A DNA stretch of 53,736 bases from Nocardia uniformis NBRC 13702 (GCF_001613345.1 NZ_BDCE01000115.1:1-53736); one strand, 5' to 3'. Shown: positions 16,302 through 25,500, numbered from the stretch's first letter. The notes: a model not told the origin generated them from the sequence alone. Numbers and translations are program-made.

Positions 16302-17738
16302 CTAGCCTCCCAGCACCGATTGGATCGCCGAGATGCCGAAGTAGGCGACGAAGACGGCGCTCACCACCCACACCAGGGCGTGAATCTCCCGGAACTTGCC
16401 ACGCGCCGCCTTGATCACCACGTAAGCGATGAGGCCCGCGCCCACACCGTTGGTAATGGAGTAGGTGAACGGCATGAGCACGATGGTCACGAAGGCGGGG
16501 ATCGCGACCTCGATATCGGACCAGTCGATCTTGCGGGCCTGCATCATCATGAGCGCGCCGACCAGCACCAGGGCGGGGGCGGCGGCCTGCATGGGAACGA
16601 CGGCCGCGAGCGGGGTGAAGAAGATTGCCGCACAGAACAATCCGCCGGTGACCACGCTGGTGAGTCCGGTACGAGCGCCCTCACCGACGCCCGTCGCGGA
16701 TTCCACGTACACCGTGCTGCCCGCACCACCACTGGCACCGCCGATGATCTGGGCGACGCCGTCGGCGGTCAGGATCTTGCCGAAGCCGGGCATGGTGCCC
16801 TTCTCGTCGAGCAGTTTCGCCTCGTCGCAGACGCCGAATATCGTCCCCATGGCGTCGAAGAATCCGGTGAGCACCAGGGTGAACAGCACCACGCTGGCCA
16901 CCAGGGCACCGGCTTGCGCGAAGCCGCCGATCAGGTCGATATTGAACATGAGGCCGAAGTCCGGTGCGGCGAAGAGAGATTCGGGCGCTTCCGGCACCAC
17001 GGTTCCCCACGCCATCGGTTCGATGGTCGCCGCGGCATTGATGATGATGGCGAGCACCGTCGTGATGACAATGCTGATCAGGATCGCACCCGGCACCTTG
17101 CGGGCATACAACCCGAGCATGAGCAGCAGTCCGAACGCGAAAACCGCGACCGGCCAGCCCTGTAGGTGTCCGTCCACACCCATCGTGACCGGCGGACCGT
17201 CGACCGCACCGTGGCCCACCACTCCGGAGGACACCAGGCCGATCATGGCGATGAACATGCCGATACCGACACCGATGGCGTTCTTGAGCGCTATCGGAAT
17301 GGCATTGATGATCATGGTGCGTAGTCCGGTGGCGGCGAGTACGACAATGACCGCGCCCATCAGTACCACCAGGCCCATGGCCTGTGGCCAGGTCATGTGC
17401 GGGGCCGCCTGGAAGGCGACCACCGGCACCAGACCGAGCCCGGCGGCGAGTGCGAGCGGGACATTGCCGACCAGGCCCATCAGGATGGTGGAGAGCCCGG
17501 CCGCGAAGGCCGTCGCGGTGGTGAGCTGGGCGATATTCAGTTTGTCACCATTGATATCGGTGACGCCGCCGAGTATCAGCGGGACCAGGAGGATCACATA
17601 GGCCATCGCCACGAATGTGGTGATGCCGCCGCGAACTTCACGGGATACGGTGGTCTTGCGTTCGCTCAGTTTGAAGAACCGATCGAGCGCGGACGGTTCG
17701 GCCGACGGTGTGGCGGAACGGTCTTGGATCTGGGTCAT
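16302..17738 (-). CDS. AzgA-type adenine/guanine/hypoxanthine permease (NCS2)
   Basis: A 478-residue membrane protein of the AzgA/PbuG branch. It begins LDRFFKLSERKTTVSREVRGG followed by ITTFVAMAYVILLVP, the family's hallmark start, and has about 12-14 membrane segments, with GASGGAGSTVYVESATGVGEG in the middle. It likely imports purine bases by proton symport. ATG at 17738 is preceded by AGGAGGG. Downstream xdhC begins two bases after its stop. A perfect 8-bp inverted repeat (17831-17849) lies about 93 bases upstream. Confidence 0.92.
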   Translation of the reverse strand: MTQIQDRSATPSAEPSALDRFFKLSERKTTVSREVRGGITTFVAMAYVILLVPLILGGVTDINGDKLNIAQLTTATAFAAGLSTILMGLVGNVPLALAAGLGLVPVVAFQAAPHMTWPQAMGLVVLMGAVIVVLAATGLRTMIINAIPIALKNAIGVGIGMFIAMIGLVSSGVVGHGAVDGPPVTMGVDGHLQGWPVAVFAFGLLLMLGLYARKVPGAILISIVITTVLAIIINAAATIEPMAWGTVVPEAPESLFAAPDFGLMFNIDLIGGFAQAGALVASVVLFTLVLTGFFDAMGTIFGVCDEAKLLDEKGTMPGFGKILTADGVAQIIGGASGGAGSTVYVESATGVGEGARTGLTSVVTGGLFCAAIFFTPLAAVVPMQAAAPALVLVGALMMMQARKIDWSDIEVAIPAFVTIVLMPFTYSITNGVGAGLIAYVVIKAARGKFREIHALVWVVSAVFVAYFGISAIQSVLGG

Positions 17739-17830
17739 GGCTGCCCTCCTCAGGGCGTAGCCGACCTACGGTCCGGCAAGGGTGTGCCGGGCCGCGGATT
17801 CGGTTGTGGCGGTTGTGGGGTCCCTACCGA

Positions 17831-17849
17831 CGTATTCGGGGCGAATACG
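17831..17849. promoter_or_regulatory. Perfect inverted repeat upstream of azgA-type permease
   Basis: CGTATTCG-GGG-CGAATACG is a perfect 8+3+8 palindrome in the 240-base gap between the deaminase gene and the permease gene. Its place upstream of a purine permease suggests an operator, so the permease-xdhC pair may have its own promoter. Nothing else recognisable lies in 17739-17978. Confidence 0.4.
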
Positions 17850-17978
17850 GGCGGTCTGCCCCTGTTGATCAACTGCTCCGGATGATGTCGTCCGGCCGTA
17901 GCGGCACCCGGGTGATAATTCCGGTGCCCTGTATTTCCTCCATAACTGCCGGGCCGAGTCTTCGAATCTGTGACGCGG

Positions 17979-19328
17979 TCATCGGGTTTCCTGACGCAGC
18001 AGACGTTTGCGAGCCAGCACACCGGCGCGACCGACCATGTCCTGCGGCAGGGTGCGCAGCTCATCGTCGGCGACCACGGTGCGGCCGCCGACGAGCAGCC
18101 GGGCCAGTGGCGGGGTGGGGCCGAATACCAGGGCGCACACCGGATCCTCGACCGCCGCACGGAAGCCGTCGACCCGCCAGATGGCGATATCGGCGAGCTT
18201 GCCCGGCTCGAGACTGCCGATCTCGTTGTGCCGACCCAGATTTCGCGCACCGCCCAGGGTGCCCATTTCGAGGGCCTGGCGAGCGGTGAGCGCGGTTGGA
18301 CCGTGAATGGCACGCTGGAAGAGCATGGCCTGACGCATTTCGCCTGCGAGAGAAGTGAGTTCACTCGACGCCGCCCCGTCCACGCCGAGTCCGACCGGCG
18401 CACCGGCGGCCAGCAGGTCCGAGACCCGGGCGATACCCGCGCCGAGGCGGGCATTGGAACTGGGGCAGTGCGCCGAACCGGTGCCGGTCCGGGCGAAGCG
18501 GCGGATATCCGCGTCGTGCAGGTGCACGGCGTGGGCGAACCACACGTCGTCACCGAGCCAGCCCAGCTTCTCCATGTATTCGACCGGGGTGCAGCCCATC
18601 TGCTCGATGCAGTGCGTCTCCTCGTCGACGGTTTCGGCGAGGTGGGTGTGCAGGCGCACACCCTTGTCGCGCGCCAGAGCGGCGGCGTCGAGCATGAGCC
18701 CCTCGCTCACCGAGAACGGCGAGCAGGGCGCGACGGCGACACGCAGCATGGAGTCGAACGACGGATCGTGGTACCGGTCGATGAGTTCGGCGGTATCGGC
18801 CAAGATCTCGTCGCGGTGCTCCACGACCTCGTCCGGCGGAAGACCGCCGTCGGACCGGCCGCGGTCCATGGAGCCACGGCACGGGTGGAAGCGCAGCCCC
18901 ACCTCCGCGGCCGCCCGGACCTCTGCCTCGAACAGATCGCCACGCCCCTTGGGGAAGATGTAGTGGTGATCGCTGGAGGTGGTGCAGCCGGTCAATGCCA
19001 GCCAGCCCAATCCGGCTGTCGCCGCGCCGTATACGACGTCGGCGTCCATTCCGGCCCAGGTCCGGTACAGCCCGGTCAGCCATTCGAACAGTGTCGAATC
19101 CTGATAGAGACCCTGGGTGGCCCATTGGTAGAGGTGGTGGTGGGTGTTCACCAGGCCCGGGGTTACCAGGCAGCCGGTGCCGGAGAGGCGTTCGGCTCCC
19201 ACCACCGTCGGTGCCGGTCCGGCACCGAGGCTTTCGATCCGGCCATTGTCGATGACGAGATGGCCGGAGGGGATTTCATCGCCGACGACCGGTGCGATGT
19301 AGGCGTTCTCAATGACAATCTTGCTCAT
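17979..19328 (-). CDS. 8-oxoguanine deaminase-like amidohydrolase
   Basis: A 449-residue metal-dependent amidohydrolase: metal ligands in LVNTHHHLYQ, then HTHLAET, HAVHLH and GVDGAASSE. The NTHHHLYQWATQGLYQ region matches the group that includes 8-oxoguanine deaminase (EC 3.5.4.32) and hydroxyatrazine hydrolases (AtzB). 8-oxoguanine deamination gives urate directly, which fits the neighbouring uricase operon. The ATG at 19328 has GGGAGG seven to nine bases upstream; an ATG/alternative at 19361 adds an unlikely Gly-rich tail. It follows uricase 2 by 69 bases on the same strand. Confidence 0.85.
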   Translation of the reverse strand: MSKIVIENAYIAPVVGDEIPSGHLVIDNGRIESLGAGPAPTVVGAERLSGTGCLVTPGLVNTHHHLYQWATQGLYQDSTLFEWLTGLYRTWAGMDADVVYGAATAGLGWLALTGCTTSSDHHYIFPKGRGDLFEAEVRAAAEVGLRFHPCRGSMDRGRSDGGLPPDEVVEHRDEILADTAELIDRYHDPSFDSMLRVAVAPCSPFSVSEGLMLDAAALARDKGVRLHTHLAETVDEETHCIEQMGCTPVEYMEKLGWLGDDVWFAHAVHLHDADIRRFARTGTGSAHCPSSNARLGAGIARVSDLLAAGAPVGLGVDGAASSELTSLAGEMRQAMLFQRAIHGPTALTARQALEMGTLGGARNLGRHNEIGSLEPGKLADIAIWRVDGFRAAVEDPVCALVFGPTPPLARLLVGGRTVVADDELRTLPQDMVGRAGVLARKRLLRQETR

Positions 19329-19397
19329 TCGACCGCCACCTCCCGCTCGGTCGCCCGCCACTCATGACGTAGGAAATCCATTGTTTCGCTGCCGATC

Positions 19398-20270
19398 TCA
19401 ATCCCAGGCGGGTCCGGCGGTAGGGACCGACCGGACCACCGTGCCCTCGATCAGGCCGTAGGGGCGGTCGGCGGCCCAGAACACCTCGTTGCCGTTGACC
19501 ATGCCGAACGGCGACAGGTCCACCTCGAAGTGGTGCTTATTGGGCAGAGTCAGCTTGACTTCCACAATCCCCGAGCAGGTTTCGAGCACCCGCTCCCCCA
19601 TCGCGTACAGCGTCTGCTGCAACGACAGGCTGTGGGTATCGGCGAAAGCCTGGAGCAGGCAACGCTTCACGACCTCGTAGGACTTATCCCACTCCTCCGA
19701 GTCACCGGAATGCCGCCATTGCGCCGCTACCTCGGTGGCCAGCACCCGGTCGTGGGTCTCCCGCAGCGTGGTGTATTCGTCCTTGATGTAGCCGAAGAAC
19801 TCCGAGCCGGTGGTGTTGAGCACCGTGAGGTCCTTCAAGCCCGAGACCACCCAGGACCGATCGCCGTCGTAATGCACCAGCGCGGTACGGGTTTCGCGGT
19901 TGGCACGCACGAACGAATGCGGGTGGCTGTTGAGCCCCACCACATTGCGCTCCCAGGTGTACTCCTCCAACTCGATGCGCGCGTGGTCGATGGTCGGCTG
20001 CGAATCGACGAAGTGGCGGGCCAGCTTCAGACCGAACTCCTCCGGGGAGGCGATGCCGAACTTCTTGGCGAAGGCGAAGACGGTGTTCTTCTGGGTGTCG
20101 GTGGGCAGACACGCGCCATTGTCACCGGTCAGGTGGACGGCCTCCATATCGCCGGACAGCGCCACACCGACGTTCAGGTCCCGAAGGTCGTGCTTGTTCC
20201 CGTTCTTGGTGACGCGGACAACACGCGTCTCCGCCTTGCCGTAACGGTTGGGGCCTAGCGTGATCGACAT
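19398..20270 (-). CDS. uox: Factor-independent urate hydroxylase (uricase), copy 2
   Basis: A 290-residue uricase with NRYGKAETRVVRV, LPTDTQKNTVFAFAK, NTTGSEFFGYIKDEY and HSLSLQQTLYAMG. It differs from copy 1 along its whole length, about half of residues by eye, so the two are old paralogues and not a recent or assembly duplication. It lies three bases after the HIU hydrolase gene in a complete three-enzyme urate-to-allantoin operon. Confidence 0.96.
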   Translation of the reverse strand: MSITLGPNRYGKAETRVVRVTKNGNKHDLRDLNVGVALSGDMEAVHLTGDNGACLPTDTQKNTVFAFAKKFGIASPEEFGLKLARHFVDSQPTIDHARIELEEYTWERNVVGLNSHPHSFVRANRETRTALVHYDGDRSWVVSGLKDLTVLNTTGSEFFGYIKDEYTTLRETHDRVLATEVAAQWRHSGDSEEWDKSYEVVKRCLLQAFADTHSLSLQQTLYAMGERVLETCSGIVEVKLTLPNKHHFEVDLSPFGMVNGNEVFWAADRPYGLIEGTVVRSVPTAGPAWD

Positions 20271-20273
20271 GGT

Positions 20274-20573
20274 TCAGCTACCTCGATAGGTGGAGAAGGA
20301 ATAGGGACTGAGCAAGAGCGGCACGTGGTAGTGCTCGGCCGCATCGGTGACCGTGAAGGCGATGGTCACCGAGGGATAGAAGGGACTGAGCTCGCCGGTA
20401 TCGAAGACCAGGCGATAGGAACCGGGATCCGGGGCGGGCAGGTCCTTGATACGGCCGTCGGCGTCGGTGCGGCCGTCGGCGAGCACTCGGCCGTCAGCGG
20501 TTTCCAGGCGCACCGCCAGGTCCGCGGCCGGCTTACCGGTCGCCGCGTTCAACACATGGGTCGACAGGCTCAT
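20274..20573 (-). CDS. uraH: 5-hydroxyisourate hydrolase (transthyretin-like)
   Basis: A 99-residue protein with the family start LSTHVLNAATGKPAADL and the conserved C-terminal tetrapeptide YRGS. It hydrolyses 5-hydroxyisourate, the uricase product, to OHCU. Its ATG overlaps the OHCU decarboxylase stop codon (ATGA). It is the only HIU hydrolase in the window and must serve both uricases if the other operon is active. Confidence 0.97.
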   Translation of the reverse strand: MSLSTHVLNAATGKPAADLAVRLETADGRVLADGRTDADGRIKDLPAPDPGSYRLVFDTGELSPFYPSVTIAFTVTDAAEHYHVPLLLSPYSFSTYRGS

Positions 20574-21091
20574 ATCAGTCCCAACAGCTTTCGGATACGC
20601 AGCACGGCGATATCCGCGAGTTCGGCACGCACCAGGGCGCGTTCGTCCTCGACCGTGTTGTGCAGTCGGCGATGCAGCGCCGCCAACATCTCGGTGGCAC
20701 TGCGACCGGTGGCGCGAATCAGGAAGACGTGCCCGAACCGGTCCTCATAGGCCAGGTTCCGAGCGACGAACTCGGCCTGCACCGCGGCGTCCGCGGTGGC
20801 AGCACCGGACTGTTCCTGCTGGGACCATTCGGCCTCCTGCGCCGACAGTCCCCCGTGTCGAGCGGCTTCCCGCTCACCGATGCGCGGATGCGCCGACAGC
20901 GCCTCCTGCACATCGGCCCACGCGAGTTCCGCGATCCCCGCCTCCGCGGCCTCGAGCAGACTCGCCTCATTCGCGTAGGGCCTGTTCGCCACCATTTTGC
21001 GTGCCCACTGCCGTGAGGCACAGCAGCTGAGCAGCTGCTCCTCGGCCTCTTCGAGGGGCAGCGAACCGAGCCATTCCAGCCGACTCGACAT
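20570..21091 (-). CDS. uraD: OHCU decarboxylase, copy 2
   Basis: A 173-residue protein with the AHPRIGE motif and YEDRFGHVFLIRATG, as in all OHCU decarboxylases. The ATG at 21091 has GGAGG four bases upstream; the frame runs to 21208, but that part lacks family similarity. It is the first gene of the operon uraD-uraH-uox and is divergent from pucR. Confidence 0.95.
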   Translation of the reverse strand: MSSRLEWLGSLPLEEAEEQLLSCCASRQWARKMVANRPYANEASLLEAAEAGIAELAWADVQEALSAHPRIGEREAARHGGLSAQEAEWSQQEQSGAATADAAVQAEFVARNLAYEDRFGHVFLIRATGRSATEMLAALHRRLHNTVEDERALVRAELADIAVLRIRKLLGLI

Positions 21092-21116
21092 CCGACCTCC
21101 ATCCGTTTCGGTTACT

Positions 21117-21134
21117 GCCGGTAAGTACACCGGC
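21117..21134. promoter_or_regulatory. Inverted repeat in the leader of the uraD-uraH-uox operon
   Basis: GCCGGT-AAGTAC-ACCGGC lies 26 bases upstream of the OHCU decarboxylase start, inside the 163-base divergent region with pucR. It may be an operator or a leader hairpin. Confidence 0.35.
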
Positions 21135-21195
21135 CCCGTGCCCGCGACGGCAGGGACGAGACCTCCGAATCTGTGGCCCAGTTCACAGCGGCCGA

Positions 21196-21211
21196 TTTGT
21201 AGATACATCCA
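21196..21211. promoter_or_regulatory. Candidate catabolic operator, copy A (TTTGTAGATACATCCA)
   Basis: A 16-mer with two differences from the one at 11135-11150. It lies 105 bases upstream of uraD and 44 bases upstream of the pucR start, so a factor bound here could control both. The sequence has partial dyad symmetry (TTGnA...TnCAA), as expected for a dimeric regulator. Confidence 0.45.
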
Positions 21212-21254
21212 AGAGCGGTAACTCGGATGTCACCTGCTGTTAGCCTCGGCAATC

Positions 21255-22766
21255 ATGCGTTTGCGCTCCCTGCTCGCCATGGCCGACCTCGGCCCCCTGG
21301 AACTCGTCACCGGTGAGGACGAGTTGGAACGGTTCGTGCGCTGGGTGGTCACCACCGACATGCTCGACCCGAGCCGCTACCTCTCCGGTGGTGAACTGGT
21401 GCTCAGCGGCCTGCAGTGGCGGCTGGAACCCGCCGATAGCGAGTCGTTCGTTTCCGCGCTGGCCCGCGCCAAGGTGGCCGGACTGGCCGCCGGTGACGCC
21501 CTCTTCGGCGAACCGCCCGCCGATCTGCTCGACGCCTGCCGCCGCCACCGCGTCCCGCTGTTCCGGGTGCCGGAACACATCGCCTTCGCGACGGTCACCG
21601 AGCAGGTCAATCGGAAGCTCTCGACCGGGCGGGCCGCCGATCTCTCCGCGATTCTGGATCAGCACCGCCGACTGGTGTCGGGCGACGGCCTCGGATCGGT
21701 GCTGGAACTGGTCGAACGCAATCTCGGCATGCCCTGCTGGGTGGTGTCGTCGACCGGCCGGGTGCTCGCCGGTCCGGCCCAGCCGCCGCCGCCCGAACTG
21801 TGCGCGGCCTTCCTCGGGGCCCGGCGGCTGCCACATACGCACACGGTCGAGGGCACGCGGTATTCGCTGTTCGCCGTCGATGCCGACGGCACCTCCCGGG
21901 TCGCGGACTGGTGCCTGGTCTTCGCGGGCGATTACAAGGATTGGCCGGAGGAGCGCCGCGCGCTCGTCGGCGAACTCGCGGCGGTCGTCTCGCTCGAGCA
22001 CGCCCGCCAGGACGACCGGCAGAGCGCCGAGGGGCGGCTCGCCCAGGACCTGATCGAATTGATCGTCTCCGACGCCAAACCGGCCGAGATCGTCTCCCGG
22101 CTCGAACTCACCGGGCTCGCATTGTCGGAGCGCTATCTCGCGGTGGCGGCGACCACCGATTCCGGTGCTGTCCGCCCTCGTGAGCTGCGCGCGCTATTGC
22201 GCGAAATCCTGCACGGCCGCAGCCCCGCCGCCGGTGTCGTCGACGGTGAGGCCATCGTGCTGGTCCCGCGCGGTGACGACGCCGCCCTCACCGACCGCAT
22301 TCACCGCGCCGTGGAGGCCCTGGAGCCGGGTTTGCAGGGCAGTCGGCTATCGGTGGGCATCAGCGGCGCGGTCGACGGCGAGGGCCTGCGTGGTGCGGTC
22401 GAGGAGGCCCGCTACGCGCGCCGTATGGCCGCCGAACGCCCCAACCCCACCAATGTGGTCCGGCACGACGAACTGGCCACCCACATGATGCTGCTGGCCA
22501 GCGTCCCCGATGAGGTCCGCCGAATGTTCCGGGTCCGGCTGATCGACCCGCTGAGCAGTTACGACAAGGACAATCGCGCCGACCTGGTCCGGACCCTGGA
22601 GACATTCCTGGAGCTGTCCGGGTCCTGGGCCCGATGTTCGGAGATGCTGCACGTCCACGTCAATACGCTGCGGTACCGGATCCAGCGCATCGAGGAGCTC
22701 ACCGGACGCGATCTGTCGCGTCTCGAAGACCGCGTCGACTTCTTCCTGGCCCTGGCGCTGCGCTGA
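21255..22766 (+). CDS. pucR: PucR-family transcriptional regulator of purine catabolism
   Basis: A 503-residue protein: N-terminal PucR domain (residues about 5-120, LRSLLAMADLGPLELVTG then VRWVVTTDMLDPSRYLSGGEL), a middle GGDEF-like CdaR region, and a C-terminal helix-turn-helix (FLELSGSWARCSEMLHVHVN then TLRYRIQRIEELTGRDL). PucR activates urate catabolic genes in Bacillus. It is divergent from the uraD-uraH-uox operon, with the candidate 16-base operator in the shared gap, so it probably controls this island. Start ATG 21255. Confidence 0.93.
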   Translation: MRLRSLLAMADLGPLELVTGEDELERFVRWVVTTDMLDPSRYLSGGELVLSGLQWRLEPADSESFVSALARAKVAGLAAGDALFGEPPADLLDACRRHRVPLFRVPEHIAFATVTEQVNRKLSTGRAADLSAILDQHRRLVSGDGLGSVLELVERNLGMPCWVVSSTGRVLAGPAQPPPPELCAAFLGARRLPHTHTVEGTRYSLFAVDADGTSRVADWCLVFAGDYKDWPEERRALVGELAAVVSLEHARQDDRQSAEGRLAQDLIELIVSDAKPAEIVSRLELTGLALSERYLAVAATTDSGAVRPRELRALLREILHGRSPAAGVVDGEAIVLVPRGDDAALTDRIHRAVEALEPGLQGSRLSVGISGAVDGEGLRGAVEEARYARRMAAERPNPTNVVRHDELATHMMLLASVPDEVRRMFRVRLIDPLSSYDKDNRADLVRTLETFLELSGSWARCSEMLHVHVNTLRYRIQRIEELTGRDLSRLEDRVDFFLALALR

Positions 22767-22784
22767 ATCCGGTACCGCAGACCG

Positions 22785-24611
22785 CTATTCGACAGTGACG
22801 CTCTTCGCCAGATTGCGCGGCTTGTCGATATCGCGGCCGAGTTCCCGGGCCAGGTGGTAGGCGAACATCTGCAATGGCACCGTCAGCAGAATCGGGTCCA
22901 GTTCACGGGTGATGCGCGGGGCACGAATCACCGCGTCCGCCAAGCCCTCCGGCAGATCGGCATTGGTGACCGCGATAACCGGGCCGCCGCGGGCCTTGAT
23001 CTGTTCGATGGTGGCGATGTTCTTGGTGAGGAGTTCGTCATCGGGGACGAGCACCACCGACGGCATATCCGGATCGATCAAGGCCAGCGGGCCGTGCTTG
23101 AGCTCGGAGGCCTGGTACGCCTCGGCGTGGACGTAGGAGATCTCCTTGAGCTTCTGCGCACCCTCCCGGGCCACCGGCCAGCAGCGGACACGGCCGATGA
23201 AGAACATGCGGCGCGCATCCTTGAATTTCCTTGCCACGGCGGCGATTTCATCATCCTGAGCCAGTACCGCGGCCACATGGTCCGGGAGGGCCGATAGCGC
23301 CGAAACCATGCGCGCGCCGTCGGCGACACCGAGATCGCGGACGCGACCGAGCAGTGTTGCCAGCAGGGCGAAGCAGACGCTCATATTGGTGACGGCCTTG
23401 GTCGAGGCGACCGAGACCTCCGGTCCGGCATGCAGGAAGACGCCACGACCACACTCACGGGCAATGGCGCTACCCACGCCATTGACGACGCCGATAACCT
23501 GGCCACCCTTGCGCTTGAGCTCCTGCACCGCCGCCAAAGTGTCTGCGGTTTCCCCGGATTGGCTGACCGCGACATACAGCGTGTCGTGCTCGACCACCGG
23601 ATTGCGGTAGCGGAACTCCGAGGCCGGTTCGGCATCCGCGGGCAGTCGCGACAGCTCCTCCACCAGACTCGCACCGAGCTGGCCCGCGTAGTAGGCCGAT
23701 CCGCAGCCGAGGAACTTCACCCGCCGAATCGCCCGCAGCTCACGGGCATCCAGGCGCAGTCCATCCAATCGTGAGGTGGAGAAGCGCTCGTCGAGGCGAC
23801 CGAGCAGGGCGCGGCGGATGGCGTCGGGCTGCTCGGCCATCTCCTTGTGCATGAAATCGTCGTGGCCGCCGAGGCGGTAGTCGGCGTCGTCGACCGCGAC
23901 GGTGGTGGGGGTCTTGGCGGTGCGCACCGATTGCAGTGTGCTGGTGTGGAAGTCGTCGGCGGTGAGGGTGGCCAGTTCGCCGTCGTCGAGGAACACCACC
24001 CGCTGGGTGTGCCGCACCAGGGCCGCGACATCGGAGGCCACGAACATCTCGCCCTCGCCGATACCCAGCACGATGGGGCTGCCATTGCGGGCCACCACCA
24101 GTTCATTGGGATGGCGCAGATCCAGGACGACCAGGCCGTACGCGCCGTCGATCTCGGTGAGTGCGATGCGGACCGCGTCCTCCAGGGTGGCCGCGCCGCT
24201 CTCCATCGCGGCGGCCACCAGATGTGCGATGCATTCGGTATCGGTCTCGGAGGCGAACACCACGCCCGCACCGGTGAGCTTGGCCCGCAGCACATCGGCA
24301 TTCTCGATAATACCGTTGTGCACCACCGCGATTCGCTTGGCGGTATCGAAATGCGGGTGCGAGTTGGCCTCCGACGGCGGACCGTGGGTGGCCCAGCGGG
24401 TGTGGCCGATACCGATGGTCCCCGGGCTGCCGTCGCCGACCAGGTCGCGGAGTTCGTCGACGCGTACGGCCGCCTTGGTGACCTTCATCCGCCCGCGGTG
24501 CAGTACCGCGATACCCGCCGAGTCGTAACCGCGGTATTCCAGTCGCCGCAGCCCCTCCAGCAGGATCGGTGTCGCCGATTTATGACCGACATAGCCGACG
24601 ATTCCGCACAT
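22785..24611 (-). CDS. glmS: Glutamine--fructose-6-phosphate aminotransferase (isomerizing)
   Basis: A 608-residue GlmS: Cys2 nucleophile in MCGIVGYVGH, glutaminase domain with ATHGPPSEANSHPH and LEYRGYDSAGIAV, then two SIS domains (LGCGSAYYAGQLGASLVEEL, SQSGETADTL) and the C-terminal KPRNLAKSVTVE signature. It makes glucosamine-6-phosphate for peptidoglycan. The second SIS domain has unusual residues (IGRVRCWPVAREGAQKLKEI) where housekeeping GlmS proteins read close to GRGVGYPVALEGALKLKE, so this may be a second paralogue and not the only GlmS of the cell. Start ATG 24611 after GGGAG. Convergent with pucR, 18 bases apart. Confidence 0.92.
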   Translation of the reverse strand: MCGIVGYVGHKSATPILLEGLRRLEYRGYDSAGIAVLHRGRMKVTKAAVRVDELRDLVGDGSPGTIGIGHTRWATHGPPSEANSHPHFDTAKRIAVVHNGIIENADVLRAKLTGAGVVFASETDTECIAHLVAAAMESGAATLEDAVRIALTEIDGAYGLVVLDLRHPNELVVARNGSPIVLGIGEGEMFVASDVAALVRHTQRVVFLDDGELATLTADDFHTSTLQSVRTAKTPTTVAVDDADYRLGGHDDFMHKEMAEQPDAIRRALLGRLDERFSTSRLDGLRLDARELRAIRRVKFLGCGSAYYAGQLGASLVEELSRLPADAEPASEFRYRNPVVEHDTLYVAVSQSGETADTLAAVQELKRKGGQVIGVVNGVGSAIARECGRGVFLHAGPEVSVASTKAVTNMSVCFALLATLLGRVRDLGVADGARMVSALSALPDHVAAVLAQDDEIAAVARKFKDARRMFFIGRVRCWPVAREGAQKLKEISYVHAEAYQASELKHGPLALIDPDMPSVVLVPDDELLTKNIATIEQIKARGGPVIAVTNADLPEGLADAVIRAPRITRELDPILLTVPLQMFAYHLARELGRDIDKPRNLAKSVTVE

Positions 24612-24677
24612 ACGCTCTCCCGTTCAGTATTCAAGCCGTGGTTGGTTCCGCCCGGCTGGTTCAGCCGGCCCCGGCAC

Positions 24678-24953
24678 TCACCCGTACACGAGCCGGCGCA
24701 GCTGCCGTTCGGTCAGCGCGCCCGCCCGCACCGGCCGGGCCGCCAATTCATCGGCGAGCTCGGCCCAGATCTCCGCGTTCTTGTGTCCGCGTCCGCGCAG
24801 CTCCGCATGCCGCCGCCGCACGTACTCATCGGTCGTCTCACCGAAGTACGCGATCACATCCGCGACCACCCGGGCCGCGACGGCAATGGGCAGTCCGGTC
24901 GACCCGGCGACATGCCGAACCAGATCGCGCGGCGGTCCATCGGTAGCAGGCAC
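24678..24953 (-). CDS. Small conserved hypothetical protein
   Basis: A 91-residue soluble protein rich in Ala, Arg and Val, with a distinctive C-terminal half: GHKNAEIWAELADELAARPV followed by RAGALTERQLRRLVYG. I do not recognise a named family. The GTG at 24953 has AGGGTGG five bases upstream; a GTG at 24962 and a longer frame to 25067 are possible but the latter would run towards the divergent acetyltransferase. It may be expressed separately from glmS, which is 66 bases further on. Confidence 0.65.
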   Translation of the reverse strand: MPATDGPPRDLVRHVAGSTGLPIAVAARVVADVIAYFGETTDEYVRRRHAELRGRGHKNAEIWAELADELAARPVRAGALTERQLRRLVYG

Positions 24954-25041
24954 GCGGACCACCCTAGACAGTCGAATGCCGGTTGCGACAACTTTCCTGC
25001 CCGAATTCGGGCACAGAACTCCTGCGACTAATCTGACCGGC

Positions 25042-25500
25042 ATGCGCATCGCTGTCGACAACCTCACCGACCCACGGGTAATCGCCCTGCTCGAGGCTCA
25101 TGTGGTCGAGATGGGCGATAACTCTCCCGAGGACAGCATGCACGCGCTGAATCTGGACGGGCTGCGCAAACCCGAGGTCACCGTCTGGTCGGTATGGGAC
25201 GGCGACACTCTCACGGGCTGCGGCGTACTCAAGGAACTGGACGCCACCCACGGTGAGATCAAATCCATGCGCACGGTCGCCGCGGCGCAGGGGCGCGGCA
25301 TTGCCGGACAGCTCCTACGCCACATCATCACCGAGGCGGGTACCCGCGGATACGAACGGCTGAGTCTCGAGACCGGAGCCGCCGACTTCTACCTGCCCGC
25401 AGTGCGTCTCTACGAGCGGCACGGGTTCAGCCACTGCGGGCCCTTCGCCGACTACGCCGCGGACCCGCACAGCGTGTTCATGACCCGATCCCTAGGCTGA
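25042..25500 (+). CDS. GNAT-family N-acetyltransferase (YsnE-like)
   Basis: A 152-residue GNAT protein with the acetyl-CoA motif AAAQGRGIAGQLLRHII and the subgroup signatures MHALNLDGLRKPEVT, GCGVLKELD, GEIKSMRT and HCGPFADYAADPHSVFMT, which match YsnE-type acetyltransferases. Its substrate is not predictable. ATG at 25042. The HAD gene begins six bases after its stop, so the two are probably one transcript. Confidence 0.88.
   Translation: MRIAVDNLTDPRVIALLEAHVVEMGDNSPEDSMHALNLDGLRKPEVTVWSVWDGDTLTGCGVLKELDATHGEIKSMRTVAAAQGRGIAGQLLRHIITEAGTRGYERLSLETGAADFYLPAVRLYERHGFSHCGPFADYAADPHSVFMTRSLG

Noticed and set aside
12599..21091. Uricase/OHCU duplication as an assembly artefact
   Set aside because: The paralogues differ along their whole length and have different gene orders and neighbours.
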